Below, in pieces: positions 34,170 through 46,489 of a stretch of DNA of 64,000 bases. The DNA lies in NCBI GenBank assembly GCA_963169105.1, contig OY720637.1:59294964-59358963 (forward strand). Reading direction: 5' to 3'. Numbering within the stretch: position 1 is the first letter of the stretch; each line of letters begins with the position of its first letter. The position numbers and the translations under genes were made by a program. The notes below the pieces were generated by a model, which worked only from the letters and a program-made list of their open reading frames with translations, was not told where the DNA came from and did not search any database. This stretch comes from Ceriagrion tenellum (Eukaryota; Arthropoda; Insecta; Odonata; Coenagrionidae).

Positions 34170-35270
34170 GTAATACCATACACCAAATCTTATAGGCTTG
34201 TAACTAATACGGATATCATTTGAAGGCTTCACCGTACAGTGATTGCTAATTCGATATACGCTTACAAAGGAAGTAAATGCAGGTACAATGAAAATCTTGT
34301 TTTTCTTTTATTTGCCTAGATACTATTATTGCTAGTAAAATATGACTGTAACCTTTGTAGTTGAGAAGGACTTCATCATTGTGAAAATGGACACATGCAG
34401 TTCTTCTGAGACGACTATGATATACGATTGAGCATGTTCATATATTTCAAGTATCGACCTCAGTGAACACGACAAAATTTTTCCCTAGTCTATCGAGCGG
34501 GTAAGACACGACCCTTTCGTGACTAAAGAACATTACGTGTAGAGCCTCCAGGAGAAGACGGACTTTTCCTACTTTCTTATACGAAGACGAGAATCCTTTT
34601 CCTCCTGAGTGACTTATTTATCAGCTGAATATTAAATACTTGAACTGACTTAAAGACTTCACAAGTTTATTCTTATTGCTTTGATCTCCTTGTCAATTAA
34701 ATGTTCATATTTTCTCGTATGGTATTCTAGAACATGAAAACTCCTCTTTGCCTGCCCCGATTCATACCTCAGCGCTGCAATGCGACCAAAGACTCGTATT
34801 CACAACGAAAATAGCAATCCTCATACTTCGTCATCTCTGTTTATCAAAATTCATAGCTGGTCTTGCTCGCAGCCTAACGACAACTCACGCAAACCCACTA
34901 AGAGGATTACAAAAAGGAATATAAGGAAAGATAAAATTAAGTTGAGCTGCAGAGGAACTTAATTATACTTAATTAGTAAATTACTAAATTATACTTAAAT
35001 TAAATATAAACTAGAGAATGATATTTTAAAAGGTAGTTCCTTTGAAGTTATTTTCACAGCTATTCCCGCAGGACTTTGAAATTTTCGTGATGATTTGTCT
35101 TTCATCGGACATGTCGGAAATTTATAATTTAGGCTCAGGTATGAGGCATCTAAGGTTATTCTAAATAGGTTAGGGGAAGAGACATCTGATTTTTTCCCGG
35201 TCAGAAAAGCTGTTCAGCATCGACGACTCGGAGGCTAAATTTTCCATCATGTTCGACATGAATCTATATA
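34170..35270. other. No gene recognised
   Basis: AT-rich with no domain-bearing frame or repeat signature. Confidence 0.35.
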
Positions 35271-35277
35271 ATTCATC

Positions 35278-35345
35278 CTGAAGACGGTGGCAGGATGAGC
35301 TTTCGCAACGTCGGCGCTGAACTACGGCTACCCGGCGAAACCCCC
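35278..35345 (+). repeat. Hammerhead-like repeat, CGCAACGTCGGCG type
   Basis: CTGAAGAC (35278-35285), hairpin region GGTGGC..GCTTTC, GCAAC in place of GAAAC, GTC (35310-35312), GGCGCTGAACTACGG, then CTACCCGGCGAAACCCCCGA. The order matches the other cores, with A13 changed to C. Single copy, no mirrored partner nearby. Confidence 0.5.
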
Positions 35346-37440
35346 GACATCAATTTGAAGAAGCAGAGCTTTCACGAAGAGTAAATTTGGCCAGAGTACA
35401 GCCATTAGTGCCGAGAAAGAGCATCATTTTGTTTCCGAAGAGAAATAGGAGACACGAAGTGAGAAGGCAATTGAAAGACTCACATAGACACATACACCAT
35501 CTTGTGCTCTTTCATCTGGTCAGAAAATCGCTGAGCAGGAGTCAAATCGGAAGTTTTTTAGGAAAGTAAGGTCACCCTTTACCGAGAAAAGTAACTGTTT
35601 CACACATAACCTCGTTTATTCACGTCACATGATTAGACCAGAGTGTATTTAGATTTCAGGGTGGTAAAGAAAATTAAATTGAAAGCCCAAAGGCTGTACG
35701 TTCAATTCCCGACGGTAGATCTAACAGAAAAAAATATTTAAACTTTAAAAATAAGTTTTAACTAGTTTTCATTTTTTAACTATACCGATTTTGGCACATA
35801 AGTAAATGCACTGAGGTAAGTTCAGAGGTATGAACCAAATTCAGAGTAAACGACGCACTTTATACGCAATAGTTCACCAAGTTGTCGAATTTACAGTGAA
35901 TATATCATTCTTGTCTCCTTTATCTAGTGATTACCACCCAAGTTCCACTGCTTTGAAACCTGCGTGCTGGTAAACTGCCATCTTCCATCCTCTCTTTTAG
36001 GTAAACCCTTTATCAACACATCACCTCCGATATATCCCTTTCTCTAGTCCCCGGATATTGGGGTATATTCCAAACTAGGTACTTCATTTACTCCCCAACC
36101 ATAATCCACACAGAATACAATTATTTTCCAACTTTTCTTCAGCTTTCTTTCTCTATATACTAATTAATTTCCGGTGCTTCCACAACCACATCACACAAGC
36201 CCAAACAAAAGTCTTACCCTCATACCTCGAAACGGAAGTAAATAACGATATCTTTTACGATTCCATATCAGTTATTCCTTCCTTAAATATTTTTATTTGA
36301 CGCGTTTCTCTTCCTAGTACCACTTTTTCCCAAACAACTTTTCCTCTACACTATTCTAATGTAAGCAAGTTATTCAATACTGCCTAAATTCCAGCAAAGT
36401 AATTCATGTGTTACAATATTTCTCAAAAATATGACGACTTAATGTTTCCTGCTGATCAATACGCATTTCAAAAAATTATTTTATAGTGGGTTGAAAAATT
36501 ATTTCAATTTTCTGGAGAACCTTTCGGAGTGAACTCAATCGAAGAATATTCTTACTGATGGTAGGTTTGAAAAACTAGCTCCGCTTCTATAGTTTATTAC
36601 AAACTCCCCATGAATAAATGTTTTTGCTTCCAACACGTCCATGCGTAATAACTCCCTTTTCCCATAAAATGATAATATTCTCTTTCGAAATAGTCCTTCC
36701 TTGTCAAAATAATCTCTTCCGCGATACTTCCTCTAGGTATTCTCGGGCTGATTCCTTTGCATTTACAGCCATTAACTATTCTATTTTTCGTCGGCTCGAT
36801 ATTTCAGTATCTCATCCGTTCCCTCCCAAACAATGAAGCTCATTCTTTCAGTAGCGGCGAATTAAAATTTCACGTGTATCCCGCAATCGATTCGAAAATC
36901 CAGCCAGAACATGAAGACTCTTCCCCTCTCTCTCTGATGTTTGTCCACTTCCGCACAGATAACTGCAGCGTTCTTCCCCCACCTCCCCCCACTAATGTTC
37001 GCGCCGCTCCTTTGATCTTCCGACTCAGCCTTCCCGCTCCTCGCGATGCCAGCGTCCCGAACGTCCTGTGACAAACCTTCTTGAGCCCTTCATCTCTCAC
37101 CGCCCTCTTCCTCTCTTCCTCCTTGCCCCTCTCCTCTGCGGGCTCCCCGAGGGGTTGAGTGTCGTGAGGATGGGGGGCGTGGAGGAAGGGGGGCGACGTT
37201 TCTGTGTCACTGGGTTGACTTCCCTCGCCACCCACGCACAAGAGGAGCGAAAAAACGAGTGAAATCGACAAAGGGGGACGATGGTGTGAGACGGGGTTGA
37301 TTCTCCCCCACTCGACACACCCCCTCACATCCCTCGCTCCTCGTCCGACTTAGGTGGCTGAAGCGGTAACTTTGGGTCATAAAGGGAACATTTTCTTTCG
37401 TCAGTCGAAAATTAATTTTTCGATTTTTAATAAATAAGCA
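35346..37440. other. No gene recognised; GC island at 36940-37330
   Basis: AT-rich to 36930. At 35670-35715 a GTTCAATTCCC word in an AAGCCC..GGCTGTAC context looks like a decayed tRNA B box. 36940-37330 is GC-rich with C/T skew then G-rich, with open frames of Pro/Ser/Arg composition and no domain. Confidence 0.4.
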
Positions 37441-37442
37441 TG

Positions 37443-37870
37443 TCTACTTCATCATCATTGGTCGTTCAATCCTAGGGTACGTTGACTGCAGCCCTCCACC
37501 TTTCACTATCTAATGCTCGTTCCATTACCTCCTGGTATCTCTTCCTATGTACTTTCCTCTTTATCTGGTCCATGAACTTATTCCTTGGTCTTCTTCTGGG
37601 TACAATTCCCCCTATTTTCTCTTCAATTATGTCCTTCAAAAATCCATAGTCTCAGGGTGTGCCAAATTCATCTTGTTCTCCTTTTCTGTATGGTGTTCCA
37701 TATGGTCCTCTTCTACTCTTCTGTACACTTCATCATTTCTTACTTTGTACGTCCATTTTATCTGCAGCATCCTCCTCAAGCTTCATCCTTCAAAGGCTTC
37801 TATTCTATTCTGGTCAGCTTCTCCAATAGTCCATGCTTCCGATCCGTAGAGTGCTATCTGCTTATGCATT
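37443..37870 (-). mobile_element. LINE family A fragment
   Basis: On plus it begins CATCATCATTGGTCGTTCAA (the complement of the 3' tail) and continues with the family blocks through TGGTCAGCTTCTCCAATAGT and ATGCTTCCGATCCGTAGAGT. Minus translation has stops and shifts. 5'-truncated near 37870. Confidence 0.85.
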
Positions 37871-37874
37871 GGAA

Positions 37875-38079
37875 TTCAGTACGTGCGCAGTAATGAAAAT
37901 GATGCAAGGAGAATTATATTTATTTTGTTTAATTAAACTGTAGTTAAGACTATTTCATTCGGCGTGGTATTCGAAATAGTAATGAAATATATTCTTTTCG
38001 ATTATTGGCCTTACTATTTGCCCGCCAAAAACAGTCCCTTTATAAGAGGAAGATGAACGCCAGCATCTTCAATTAAGAC
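37875..38079. other. No gene recognised
   Basis: Short AT-rich spacer between a LINE tail and a MITE-like element. Confidence 0.3.
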
Positions 38080-38082
38080 CTG

Positions 38083-38261
38083 GGGGTCTATTCTGTATAT
38101 CCTCGGAATTTCCGAGTCTCGATAGTGACGAAATTGTGACGTCAGAGCCACGTAAAATTCAAAGGGGAGCATTCGAAAGTTGAGAATTTTCGGGGAATTC
38201 GACGTCACATCCACGGATTTACCGAGGTTCGACCGCGTCGATTCATTACTGAATAAGGCCC
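38083..38261 (+). mobile_element. Short MITE-like element, about 180 bp
   Basis: The left end GGGGTCTATTCTGTA and the inverted right end GGGCCTTATTCAGTA are similar. CTG flanks both sides (38080-38082, 38262-38264). Internal words TCGGAATTTCCGA and GACGTCA add local symmetry. No frame of interest. Boundaries rest on the imperfect inverted ends and a 3-bp flank, so they are moderate confidence. Confidence 0.6.
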
Positions 38262-38539
38262 CTGTAGTAGGTAACAGTTATGCTACCGAAACTGTCGTCC
38301 ACGAAAATGGAATTACGCGGAAGATATCCCGAACAACCTTCATTGCCTTCTGTACTTATGTTATCAAATGATTTCATATATGCGTTTTTCATGTGTGTTT
38401 GTTGCATTCTAAATGAAATTTTAACACTTTCAATAAAATATTAGTTTTATAAATTTATTTTAGTCACCCTTCTCCCTCCAAAGGAAAATTCTGGGCGCGC
38501 GCCTGGTTAATACGGAAAAACATTTTATTTATTTAGGTA

Positions 38540-39170
38540 TCTTAAGGTAGGTTTTGTTGAATATCACAGAATCTTATCCCAGTTTTTTACACTTTCAGGG
38601 GCCCATCTCCCTCTAGTATATCCATTTTTCGCCTCAGCATACGATCTACCCTTCTTCATCCCGTCCATGAAACCTATTCTCTTTCTCCCCCTTCCCCGCT
38701 TGCCCAATAAATTTCCCTCTATTACATTCTTGAGCAACCCATCGCCCCTTATTACATCCTCCAACCACCTACTCTGCCGATATCGAATTTCATTAATAAG
38801 TTTCCTTTCCTTGCCCACCACCTCAAGTACTTCCTCGATAGTCTTGCTCTCTATCCGCCTCACCTTCTCCATCCTCCTTCAAACCCACATCTCAAATGCC
38901 TGCAGCCTATAGTCGTCCTCCTTTCTGAGGGTACACGTTTCTGCCCCATACAACGCTACGCTCAATACCAAGCTCTTCACTATCCTCTTCTCCACATCCT
39001 ACTCAAGGTCCCCGTCATCAGCTCCCTTCTATTACTAAACGCCTCCTTAGCTAGCGCTATTCTCTTCCGTATGTCTTTGCTACTACGCCCGTTTACCTAT
39101 AGCGTGCTACCTAAGTAATGAAATTGTTCTACATGCTCCAGTTTATGTCCTCCAACTTTATTGGCCAGGG
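38540..39170 (-). mobile_element. LINE family B fragment, best copy
   Basis: Minus strand, from near 39170: EQFHYLGSTL, then DIRKRIALAKEAFSNRREL, then further down RRIESKTIEEVLEVVGKERK, YRQSRWLEDVIRGDGLLKN, VIEGNLLGKRGRGRKRIGFM, and GYTRGRWAPESVKNWDKIL near 38570. This is the C-terminal region of a non-LTR retrotransposon, with the last 100 residues open and the upstream part frameshifted. The 3' end near 38540 resembles that of the plus copy at 45.6 kb (CTACCTTTACGG / AGGTAGGTTTTGTTGAAT). Confidence 0.88.
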
Positions 39171-39179
39171 AAAAAAATA

Positions 39180-39655
39180 ATAATTAAAATATTATTTTAC
39201 ATCCTCTTTTAATTTTCTTCAATTTAATGGATTTGTCACATTTGGCATTGTTAAATGAACAGAGTTGAGTCCTTAAGTTTTTCCGACTTCGGTACATCCG
39301 ACACTAAAGGGCTGAAAAACCGGAAACCCACCGCTTCTTAATGTGCATCCCTTTAGGGAGGAGACCCGACGCCACATTTTTTTTACCGCTCCCCTCATCT
39401 GCGACCCATTTTATCCCCACTTTAGTTCGTTCCGGTCCCTTCCCCCCATTCATTTTCCCCAAACCCACATCACACCTCGCGACTGCCGCCACCCTTGGTG
39501 AGCGGGGTTGAGGGTGAAAGAGGTCCTCTGGCCCACCTTAGCGGAGCGTTCATTTTCATCCACTTTCTCTCTCCCGTCCTCTCCCATCCTCTCCCGTCCT
39601 CTCCCTACTCTTTTAATTTTCACCCCGAAAGAAAGGGTTCCTCGGGCGCCGAGAC
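39180..39655. other. No gene recognised
   Basis: AT-rich then C/T-rich (39560-39610, repeated CTCTCCCGTCCTCTCCCATC-type words). No domain. Confidence 0.35.
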
Positions 39656-39659
39656 GATG

Positions 39660-40295
39660 TTTAAATAAAGTATACAGGTAATTAAACGTGGGCGCAAGCA
39701 TTTTTTTCAATCTCCGAGTCTTAAAAGCCTGCAGCGCGATTATAGGCCGGAGGTATGTGTTTGCGCTCATTACAAGCTTCAGAGAATAATAATGCCCATA
39801 ACGTGAATAAATAATGACGATACCAACTATGTTTAAATCCACAGATATTTTTATTGGCACAACTAGTTTCAATGCAACTGCGTCATCTTCGGGTGCAAGC
39901 ATTAAAATCATACCCAGTGGTACATATACTCAAAAAGAACCACTACTTACGCCTCCCTAGTCATTAGGGATAAGAATTTGTACCCCAGAGTGTGCCTTTT
40001 GTCACTGACCCTTCACCCTCACATCTCTCTTCCAAGAACACACCTAACTCCTCCCCCGTGATACCACCACCCTCCCCAAGTCTACGCCCTCCCCACCCTT
40101 CTATTTAAGTGTGTATACTCACATAAATGTTTATACAGAAAGGTAGAAAGAAAGTGGATAGGAACACAAAATCTTTATATCTTCACACCACCATTGTGTC
40201 TGTTGATTTTATGTGTTCCTATCCACTTTCTTTCTACCTTTCTGTCTAAACATTTATGTATTTGCCGCTGAGCGTCCTGAGTGAATGAACGAACG

Positions 40296-40380
<85 letters not shown>

Positions 40381-40925
40381 GTGTATATATATATTTTTTT
40401 TCACTGGCTATGATTTTGATGCTTACATTTGAAAATGATGCAGTAGCGTTGACACTAGTCGCACCAATAAATAACTCTGTGGATTTAAACGTAGTTAGTA
40501 TTGTCATTACTTATTCAATAATGGACTTCCACAAGGTTACGCGTGAAAGGATTACATGCCCATAGCTTGCTTAACAAGTGGAGAAAGAATCAACCCTCGA
40601 TGGTTGTTAAGGAAGAAATGAACTTAGAAAGAAATATTGTGAATAAGTATTCGCTCAAACCAGGTTTCGAAGAGTAAAGTTATCAACGTGGTTCAAAAAA
40701 GTATACAGGTAATTAAACGCGGGCGCAAGCATTTTTTCCAATCTCAGAGTCTTAAAAGCCTGCAGCGCGGTATAAGGCTGGATGTGTGTGTTAACGCTCA
40801 TTACAGGCTTCCGAGAATGAAAATATCCATAACGTGAATACATAATACCAGTACCTGAAGATAAGAGTTGAAACTAGTTGTACCAATAAAGAACTCTGTG
40901 GGTTTAATCATAGTTGGTATTGTCC
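39660..40925. repeat. Composite repeat around (TA)n with three core copies
   Basis: A block at 39668-39800 (GTATACAGGTAATTAAACG, then CTTAAAAGCCTGCAGCGCG, then CCATAACGTGAATA) recurs in the same orientation at 40698-40842. A hammerhead-like unit follows: minus at 39861-39893 (CCGAAGAT, GACGCAG hairpin, GAAAC, TAGTT), degenerate plus at 40429-40460, and plus at 40855-40880 (CTGAAGAT, collapsed hairpin, GAAACTAGTT). Each is followed by GTGCCAATAAA or an equivalent and CTCTGTGGATTTAAAC or similar. Two of the units face each other across the (TA)n block. Confidence 0.8.
40298..40395. repeat. (TA)n microsatellite
   Basis: About 75 bp of uninterrupted TA dinucleotides followed by TG-interrupted TA to about 40395. 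Open frames here (Tyr-Ile repeats) are artefacts. Confidence 0.97.
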
Positions 40926-40929
40926 TAAG

Positions 40930-42868
40930 ATAAAAATACCCTCAACGTACTAATTGTTACTAATACTGATAAGAAAATCGACTTTTGAAATTAGTTTAGA
41001 AGGAATTGGCTCAGATTAAAGTATGAAGTAAATATTTGAGTGTATTTTCGCTATTTCCAGGGTTCGGAGCATTAAATGATTCTAAGGTGGGCACTTACGT
41101 ATCCCAACGTATGTAGGAACACACGAAAATCAGTTTCATAGGAGTTGTACGGTAAATAAACCAAGATTAGTGTCTAAATGCTTCATGTGAATATGATCAC
41201 GCTCATCCCAGGTTTCTGGGAATGAAACTACCCAAAACGAGAGTACCACGATAGGGGACAGGAAAATCAACTTCAGATACCCGATGTGGAGGAAACAAAC
41301 CCAGATTAGAGACAGAGGTATTCAAGTGAAAGAGTACTTCTTTTAATACCCGCATAGTGGAAGCAATGAAAGATTAACTTAAACAATTCCTTTAAATTTC
41401 CTCGACCAAAAGCCAAGATCGATGAAATGTAATGGATTTTTTTTTCTGGTTGAAGGGACCAGAGTCAAAAAATTAGTGATTGCTTTTTTAACGATGACTT
41501 ATTTTAAATATAGAAAGTAACCAGAATTAATAAAGAAAATCAACCATTGTAGCTTCGTGTTCCAAGGTAGAGAGATTGAATAGGTTTGTGAAGATATTTA
41601 AGACAAAATAGGAGCGTTAATTTAACCTCCCGAAACAAATGTTTGACTTGGGAACAAAATATAAATACAGTTAAAGACTGAGATGATGTGTATTTTCTGG
41701 GATGTATGAAAATATATACTTGATATACCTTTTTCCAAATACTCACACTAAATATTCGCATATGAGTGTAATAATTTAAATAAGTTATTAAAAATACCAT
41801 TCCATGTTCCTCCTAACTGAATACATAGCACAGTATAATTTCTTCAGGAAAGATTTCATTAATTGTTTCAAATTATCATTTTCTTTGGCAGAATTTTTTT
41901 ATTCGCAGTAAGATCAGAAAAAGTTACGTATATAGTTGCTCAAGAGTACCCATATATTTTTTCTCATGTGTATTTACATATGAAACAAAAATTTAGCGTA
42001 GAAACGGATGAAAATGGAAGAAATGACGCTTACAGAGATTAATTATTAGGATGTCACCGGCATACGTTCAGAATGTTTTCGTGAGCGGCCTTTCATTATA
42101 CTTACAAGTGTTTGTATTTTAAATCAAATATACATTGCATTTAAGAGCAAAATCAGCGGAGGTAATTTTCCTCGAAGAAAAAAATACCTGTACACACAAA
42201 TAAATATTTAGCCACGTAATACCTCATAAAAATCTTACTGTACGCACCATTTGACGCCATGGCCAAAACTTTTTTCCCGATACAGATGATAGCAATTCAC
42301 CGCGACTGGAAAAACCATAGAAAAAAGAGGAAGGGCAAAAAAAATTAAAAATTTCCCTCTTACAACAACCAAACGACCCCGCGAAACGTGTCCTCTCTCA
42401 AACAAATTAATCCCCGAGGAGATGAAGGAGGAAAGAAGGAAAAAAGAAAGACTTTAAAAAGGACGACAGTTTCCGAATGGGAGGGAGGGAGTGAGAAAGA
42501 ATAGTAAGAAAAAAGAGACCGAAAAACGAGAAAGACCTCTCACCGTACACACACACACACACACAGATTCGTAAGTACAACAACAGCGACGAAGCCCGGG
42601 CGAAACAAAAGAGAATAGCCCCGAAAAAAATTTCATTTTATTTTTGAACCGTCGAAAAGGTACCCTTCACGGCACAACACGAACGCCCGAAGGGGGCAGA
42701 GAAGAGGGATGGGGAAAGGGATGGAAAAAAACCAACATTCTTGACACGGAGAGAGATCGCGAAGAGGTTCCGAATAGAAAGGGCTCCGAGTGCAAAAGGA
42801 AAGGCTCTTTCCGGGTTCCGGACTGGGGAAGGAGTCGGGTCCAGACTGCGTCTTCCATCTGCCTGTAA
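40930..42868. other. No gene recognised
   Basis: AT-rich to 42300, then purine-rich 42300-42860 with a short (AC)n at 42547-42566. Frames at 42454-42972 are low complexity. Nothing named. Confidence 0.4.
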
Positions 42869-42869
42869 T

Positions 42870-43195
42870 ACGTCTCGACTTCTCCCCTGACCAAAGTATT
42901 CAGTAGGGCGTGAACGATATTGTTAATGTAATGACAACAAGATTCTTGAATTAATGTCAATAATATAATCAACGTCTAATAATCTCGACTCCTACCCTGA
43001 CCAAAGTATTCAGCAGGACGTGAACGATATTTCTAATATAATGAGAACAAGATTCTTGAATTAAAGTCACTAATGTAATTAACGTCTAATACATCTCGAT
43101 TCCTAACTTGACCAAAGTGTTCAGCATACCGTGAACGATATTGTTAATATAATGACAACAAGATTCTTGAATTGAGGTCACTAATTTAATTCTCT
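42870..43195 (+). repeat. Three-copy tandem repeat, about 110-bp period
   Basis: The CCAAAGTATTCAG or CCAAAGTGTTCAG word starts at 42891, 43001 and 43112. Each unit continues with CGTGAACGATATT, ACAAGATTCTTGAATT and AACGTCTAAT and starts with a TCTCGACTTC-like head. The copies differ at scattered positions. The AAGATTCTTGAATT part contains an inverted AAGATTCTT. Non-coding. Confidence 0.9.
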
Positions 43196-43199
43196 AAGC

Positions 43200-44305
43200 C
43201 AACATTTCCCCAAATTTTTTTCCATCTTTGTAATAGGAAAAAGGAGATTTACGACCAGGTATTTACAGAGAAATCAATTCATAAGTTTTGAATTAAGGAA
43301 TTAGCCCACCAATGATATTAATAGCATTGAAAAATCAACCAAGTAAATGACAAATATAAGCAATAATGAAATATGTATAAAAATGTTATGTATGTATTTG
43401 TACGAGGGTCATTCCACGCCACTTCGGGCCAAAGTTGACCCTAAACCACTCAGATTTTGACGGAAATTTGAGGAAACATTCACCTGGTAAAATGATGAAT
43501 ACAATTTCGAGCCTTTTGCGAAGATTTAAAAAACAGCTGAATAATGGCTATTTTTCAAATTGGCGATTTTCACTGCTATTAGAATTTCGTAATCACATAT
43601 CTCAGGGAAGAATCAACGTAAAAGGACGTACAATGGCTTGCTTTAAACTAGTTTTTATTAGACTGAATTTGAATGAAAAAATCAATAAATCTATATATAT
43701 TTAATTATTTTAATAATACACATTTTATAGTTTTACTTTTTTATGTGTTTCACATTTTTTCGAGCTCATTTTTTACTTGACATACCTTATTTTATTATGT
43801 ATAAAATATAAAAATTTTTGAGAGGGTGTTCTTCAATTTAAGAGAGAAAAAAAGTTTTGCAATTTTCACCGTAACGCCTATTCAATGCCAATACATGTAT
43901 GCATTCCATACCCATACATACATGTGTGTAATGTAATATGTATTTGTTTACATATTTCATTACTGATTTGAGTTGCCGTTTACTTTGTTGATGTTTCAAT
44001 GTTACTAACCTCAATGGTAAGTAAATTCCTCCTGCCACAACTTTTGTATAGATATCTCTGTAAATTTCTGGTAGTAAATCTTACTTTTCTTATTGCAAAA
44101 CCCTGATAGAGCCAAAACATTTAGTAAAACGTTAGCTATGAGAATAACAAAAGTAAAAACAAATCAAGAATTTTGTGGTTATTATACATAGCAAATGGTC
44201 GAGAAATTTAAAATTAATATTATGAATATTATTTTAGGGTTATCTAACTAACAGTTGAGGTAGTTCCATAAGGAAGAGAGTATTTCCTACAGGTTTTTAC
44301 AGGCG
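43200..44305. other. No gene recognised
   Basis: AT-rich. A stretch beginning CGAGGGTCATTCCACGCC at 43403 resembles dispersed arthropod repeats, but I could not define ends. The 89-codon plus frame following it has no domain. Confidence 0.35.
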
Positions 44306-44309
44306 CAGA

Positions 44310-44660
44310 TCCCTACCAACCTTTAAAATATGTTTATTCATCTTAGCAAAAGCCCTACCTTTCCATATCTTGTCCATTGAGGCTATTCCCTTTCTTCTAA
44401 TTCCCCGCGTGCCCAACATTCCCCCCTCTATCCACGTTTCTTCGCCATACCACGCTCTACTTTCTGAGTTAAACTCTTGGACACCTCATTCTTTACATTC
44501 GAATCTAAGATCTCCTTCACCATCACTTTCCTATTGATAAACGCTTCTTTTGCTAGCGCAGATTTCCTTCGAATGTCATTTCTGCCATGTCTATTTTCTT
44601 ATAACGTACTATCCAAGTAATTAAATTGTTCCAGGTTGTGCCCGCCTAATTTTACGACTA
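44310..44660 (-). mobile_element. LINE family B fragment, internally deleted
   Basis: Minus strand: GHNLEQFNYLDSTL, NDIRRKSALAKEAFINRK, VKEILDSNVKNEVSKSL, then an abrupt join to a RGECWARGELEERE-like late tail. The central VWMWRR to RWLE portion seen in the 38.6-kb copy is missing. Stops present. Confidence 0.75.
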
Positions 44661-45359
44661 GCCTCGATTTTTTATTCTAAAATATCTCATCGCTCTTAGT
44701 TTCTTATAATTATTTTTGAGCAGCATTTCCGAAACTAATTTTTCGATGCATCTACCAATAGTTGCAACTCCTTGAATCATCGAATAACCATCGTATTCCG
44801 CGAATGTAACCGACTGGTTTAAGGAGACCTTTAGTGTTGCAAAGGTCCTACTATTAAAGTTAAACACTCCTAAATAAAGTGAAAGAGTATGTTATATCCT
44901 TCCAATACTTTTAAGGATGCTATTTCCTTTGATAGCTAGCTATAGAAGCATTGTTGGCTAATTTTAGCACATGAGCCGGAAACATTTCGACTGAATGAAT
45001 AAAGCAGTGGTAACGTCGGTTCCTGTGGTATTCACCCATTCTCTTCCCTTAAAAAATTATAGAATGCATGGTGAAACACACATACAGCGAAACCTGAATT
45101 AAGCAATCGCCGATGATTCCGCAGAAAAATGGTCGCTAAAAAGGGTGGTCGCTTGATAGGAGAGGTCGTTAAGAGGGTCTTTTCACTATATATAAAGAAT
45201 TGTCAAAACCTAGGTTGGAGAGCGAGAATAAATTGTGTGGAAATATTACATACTTCTCTATTTTTGGTGCCATGATATCTGTAACCAATTTCCACAAGAT
45301 GTCACCTGATTAGTTAAACTTTATTCTTTAGATATAACTGTATTTGAAACTTCTTATTG

Positions 45360-45625
45360 AAATCCGGGATAGGCAGGATATATGGCTGGATGAAGGTAAT
45401 AAAGGGCGATGGGCTGCTCAAGAGTGTTATAGAGGGAAGGATGTTGGGTAAGAGAGGAAGGGGAAGAAAGAGAATAATTTCATGGACGGGATGAGGAAGG
45501 GTAGATCGTATGCTGAGGCGAAAAAAGAAATACTAGAGGGATATAGGCCCCTGAATGTGTAGAAAACCGGGAGGAGATTCTCTGACATTCAACAAAACCT
45601 ACCTTTACGGGTAGAATACTTAAAA
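45360..45625 (+). mobile_element. LINE family B, 3' end fragment
   Basis: Plus strand: FMDGMRKGRSYAEAKKEILE and GYRPLNV, preceded by a RWAAQECYREGCWVREEGEE-like frameshifted stretch. It matches the 38.6-kb copy (RKRIGFMDGMKKGRSYAEAK). It ends near 45625 with AACAAAACCTACCTTTACG. Confidence 0.82.
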
Positions 45626-45689
45626 AAAACTGTATTTGAAAAAGTATACCTTAAGCATACGGAAATACTTGTGTCCGGGACAGAGGAGG

Positions 45690-46285
45690 AGGTATAAAGA
45701 TGAGAGCGAACGAGACGAGGGAGAAACATGGGGACTGGCCGGGGAGAGAAGCACGGAAAAAAATGGATAAGGCAGTGAGGCGGCGGGTGGGGGGGGGGGG
45801 CAAACGTGGGGAGGAGAGTGGTGTATGGCTAGGGTGGGAGGGAGAGAAAAAGTGGGAATGGGGTTTCATACCATCGATTTCCCACCCTCTCCTTCCCACG
45901 CCCCCTTCCCGACATCTCACCGCCCACCCTTACCCCCTCCCGTCTCCTCCCACGCTCACCACCCCCTCTCGCCGCCCCTGACTTACCCCGCAAGACTCCT
46001 CCAGTGCTCCGCTGACCCGCTGGCGAGTGAGACCAGGAAGGGCTCTGCCCCCCCCCCCTTCCACCTCCCCTACCACCTACCCACGGCCTCATGCGGGAGA
46101 GCGTATCGACCCGTCTCGGTGGGATGGGAGGGCTGGGTGCCGCGGCCGCGGGGGAGGGAGGGAGAGAGGGCGGGGGAGGAGGAGGGAGGGGGAGGACGAG
46201 TCGGAAAGACAGCCGTAATCAGGCTACGGGGGGAGGGTTGGCGGAGGTGGGGAACGGGAGGGGGGAGGGCAGTGGAACACTTCCT
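45690..46285. other. Strongly GC-rich, strand-skewed island
   Basis: 45690-45860 is G/A-rich on plus, 45880-46080 is C/T-rich, and 46090-46270 is G-rich again. G-runs at 45789-45800 and a C-run at 46049-46058. Open frames up to 178 codons are Gly/Arg or Pro/Ser/His and carry no domain. Could be a CpG island or low-complexity repeat; no exon is supported. Confidence 0.5.
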
Positions 46286-46489
46286 GTTACGGCGACTGAT
46301 GATTCATTCGTTATTCTACCAGCTGGTTTCTGGACAGTCTCGTGGGTTTTGGTCTTGGTGAGGGGTTCAAGGGTACTGGCTTCCCATCCAGAGGGCCCGT
46401 GTTTTTATCCCGACGGCGGCAATGATATTTTTTGGTTAACTGTGTAAAGGATGGTGGACTAAAATGAATAAATATGACTTATCACCTCA

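Noticed and set aside
36870..37328. 152-codon minus frame
   Set aside because: Same reason: GC-rich skewed DNA, no domain.
40175..40565. Tyr-Ile repeat frames at both (TA)n tracts
   Set aside because: Microsatellite translation artefact; the same applies at 54759-55126.
45825..46361. 178-codon plus frame
   Set aside because: GC-rich strand-skewed island without stops by composition; peptide has no domain.
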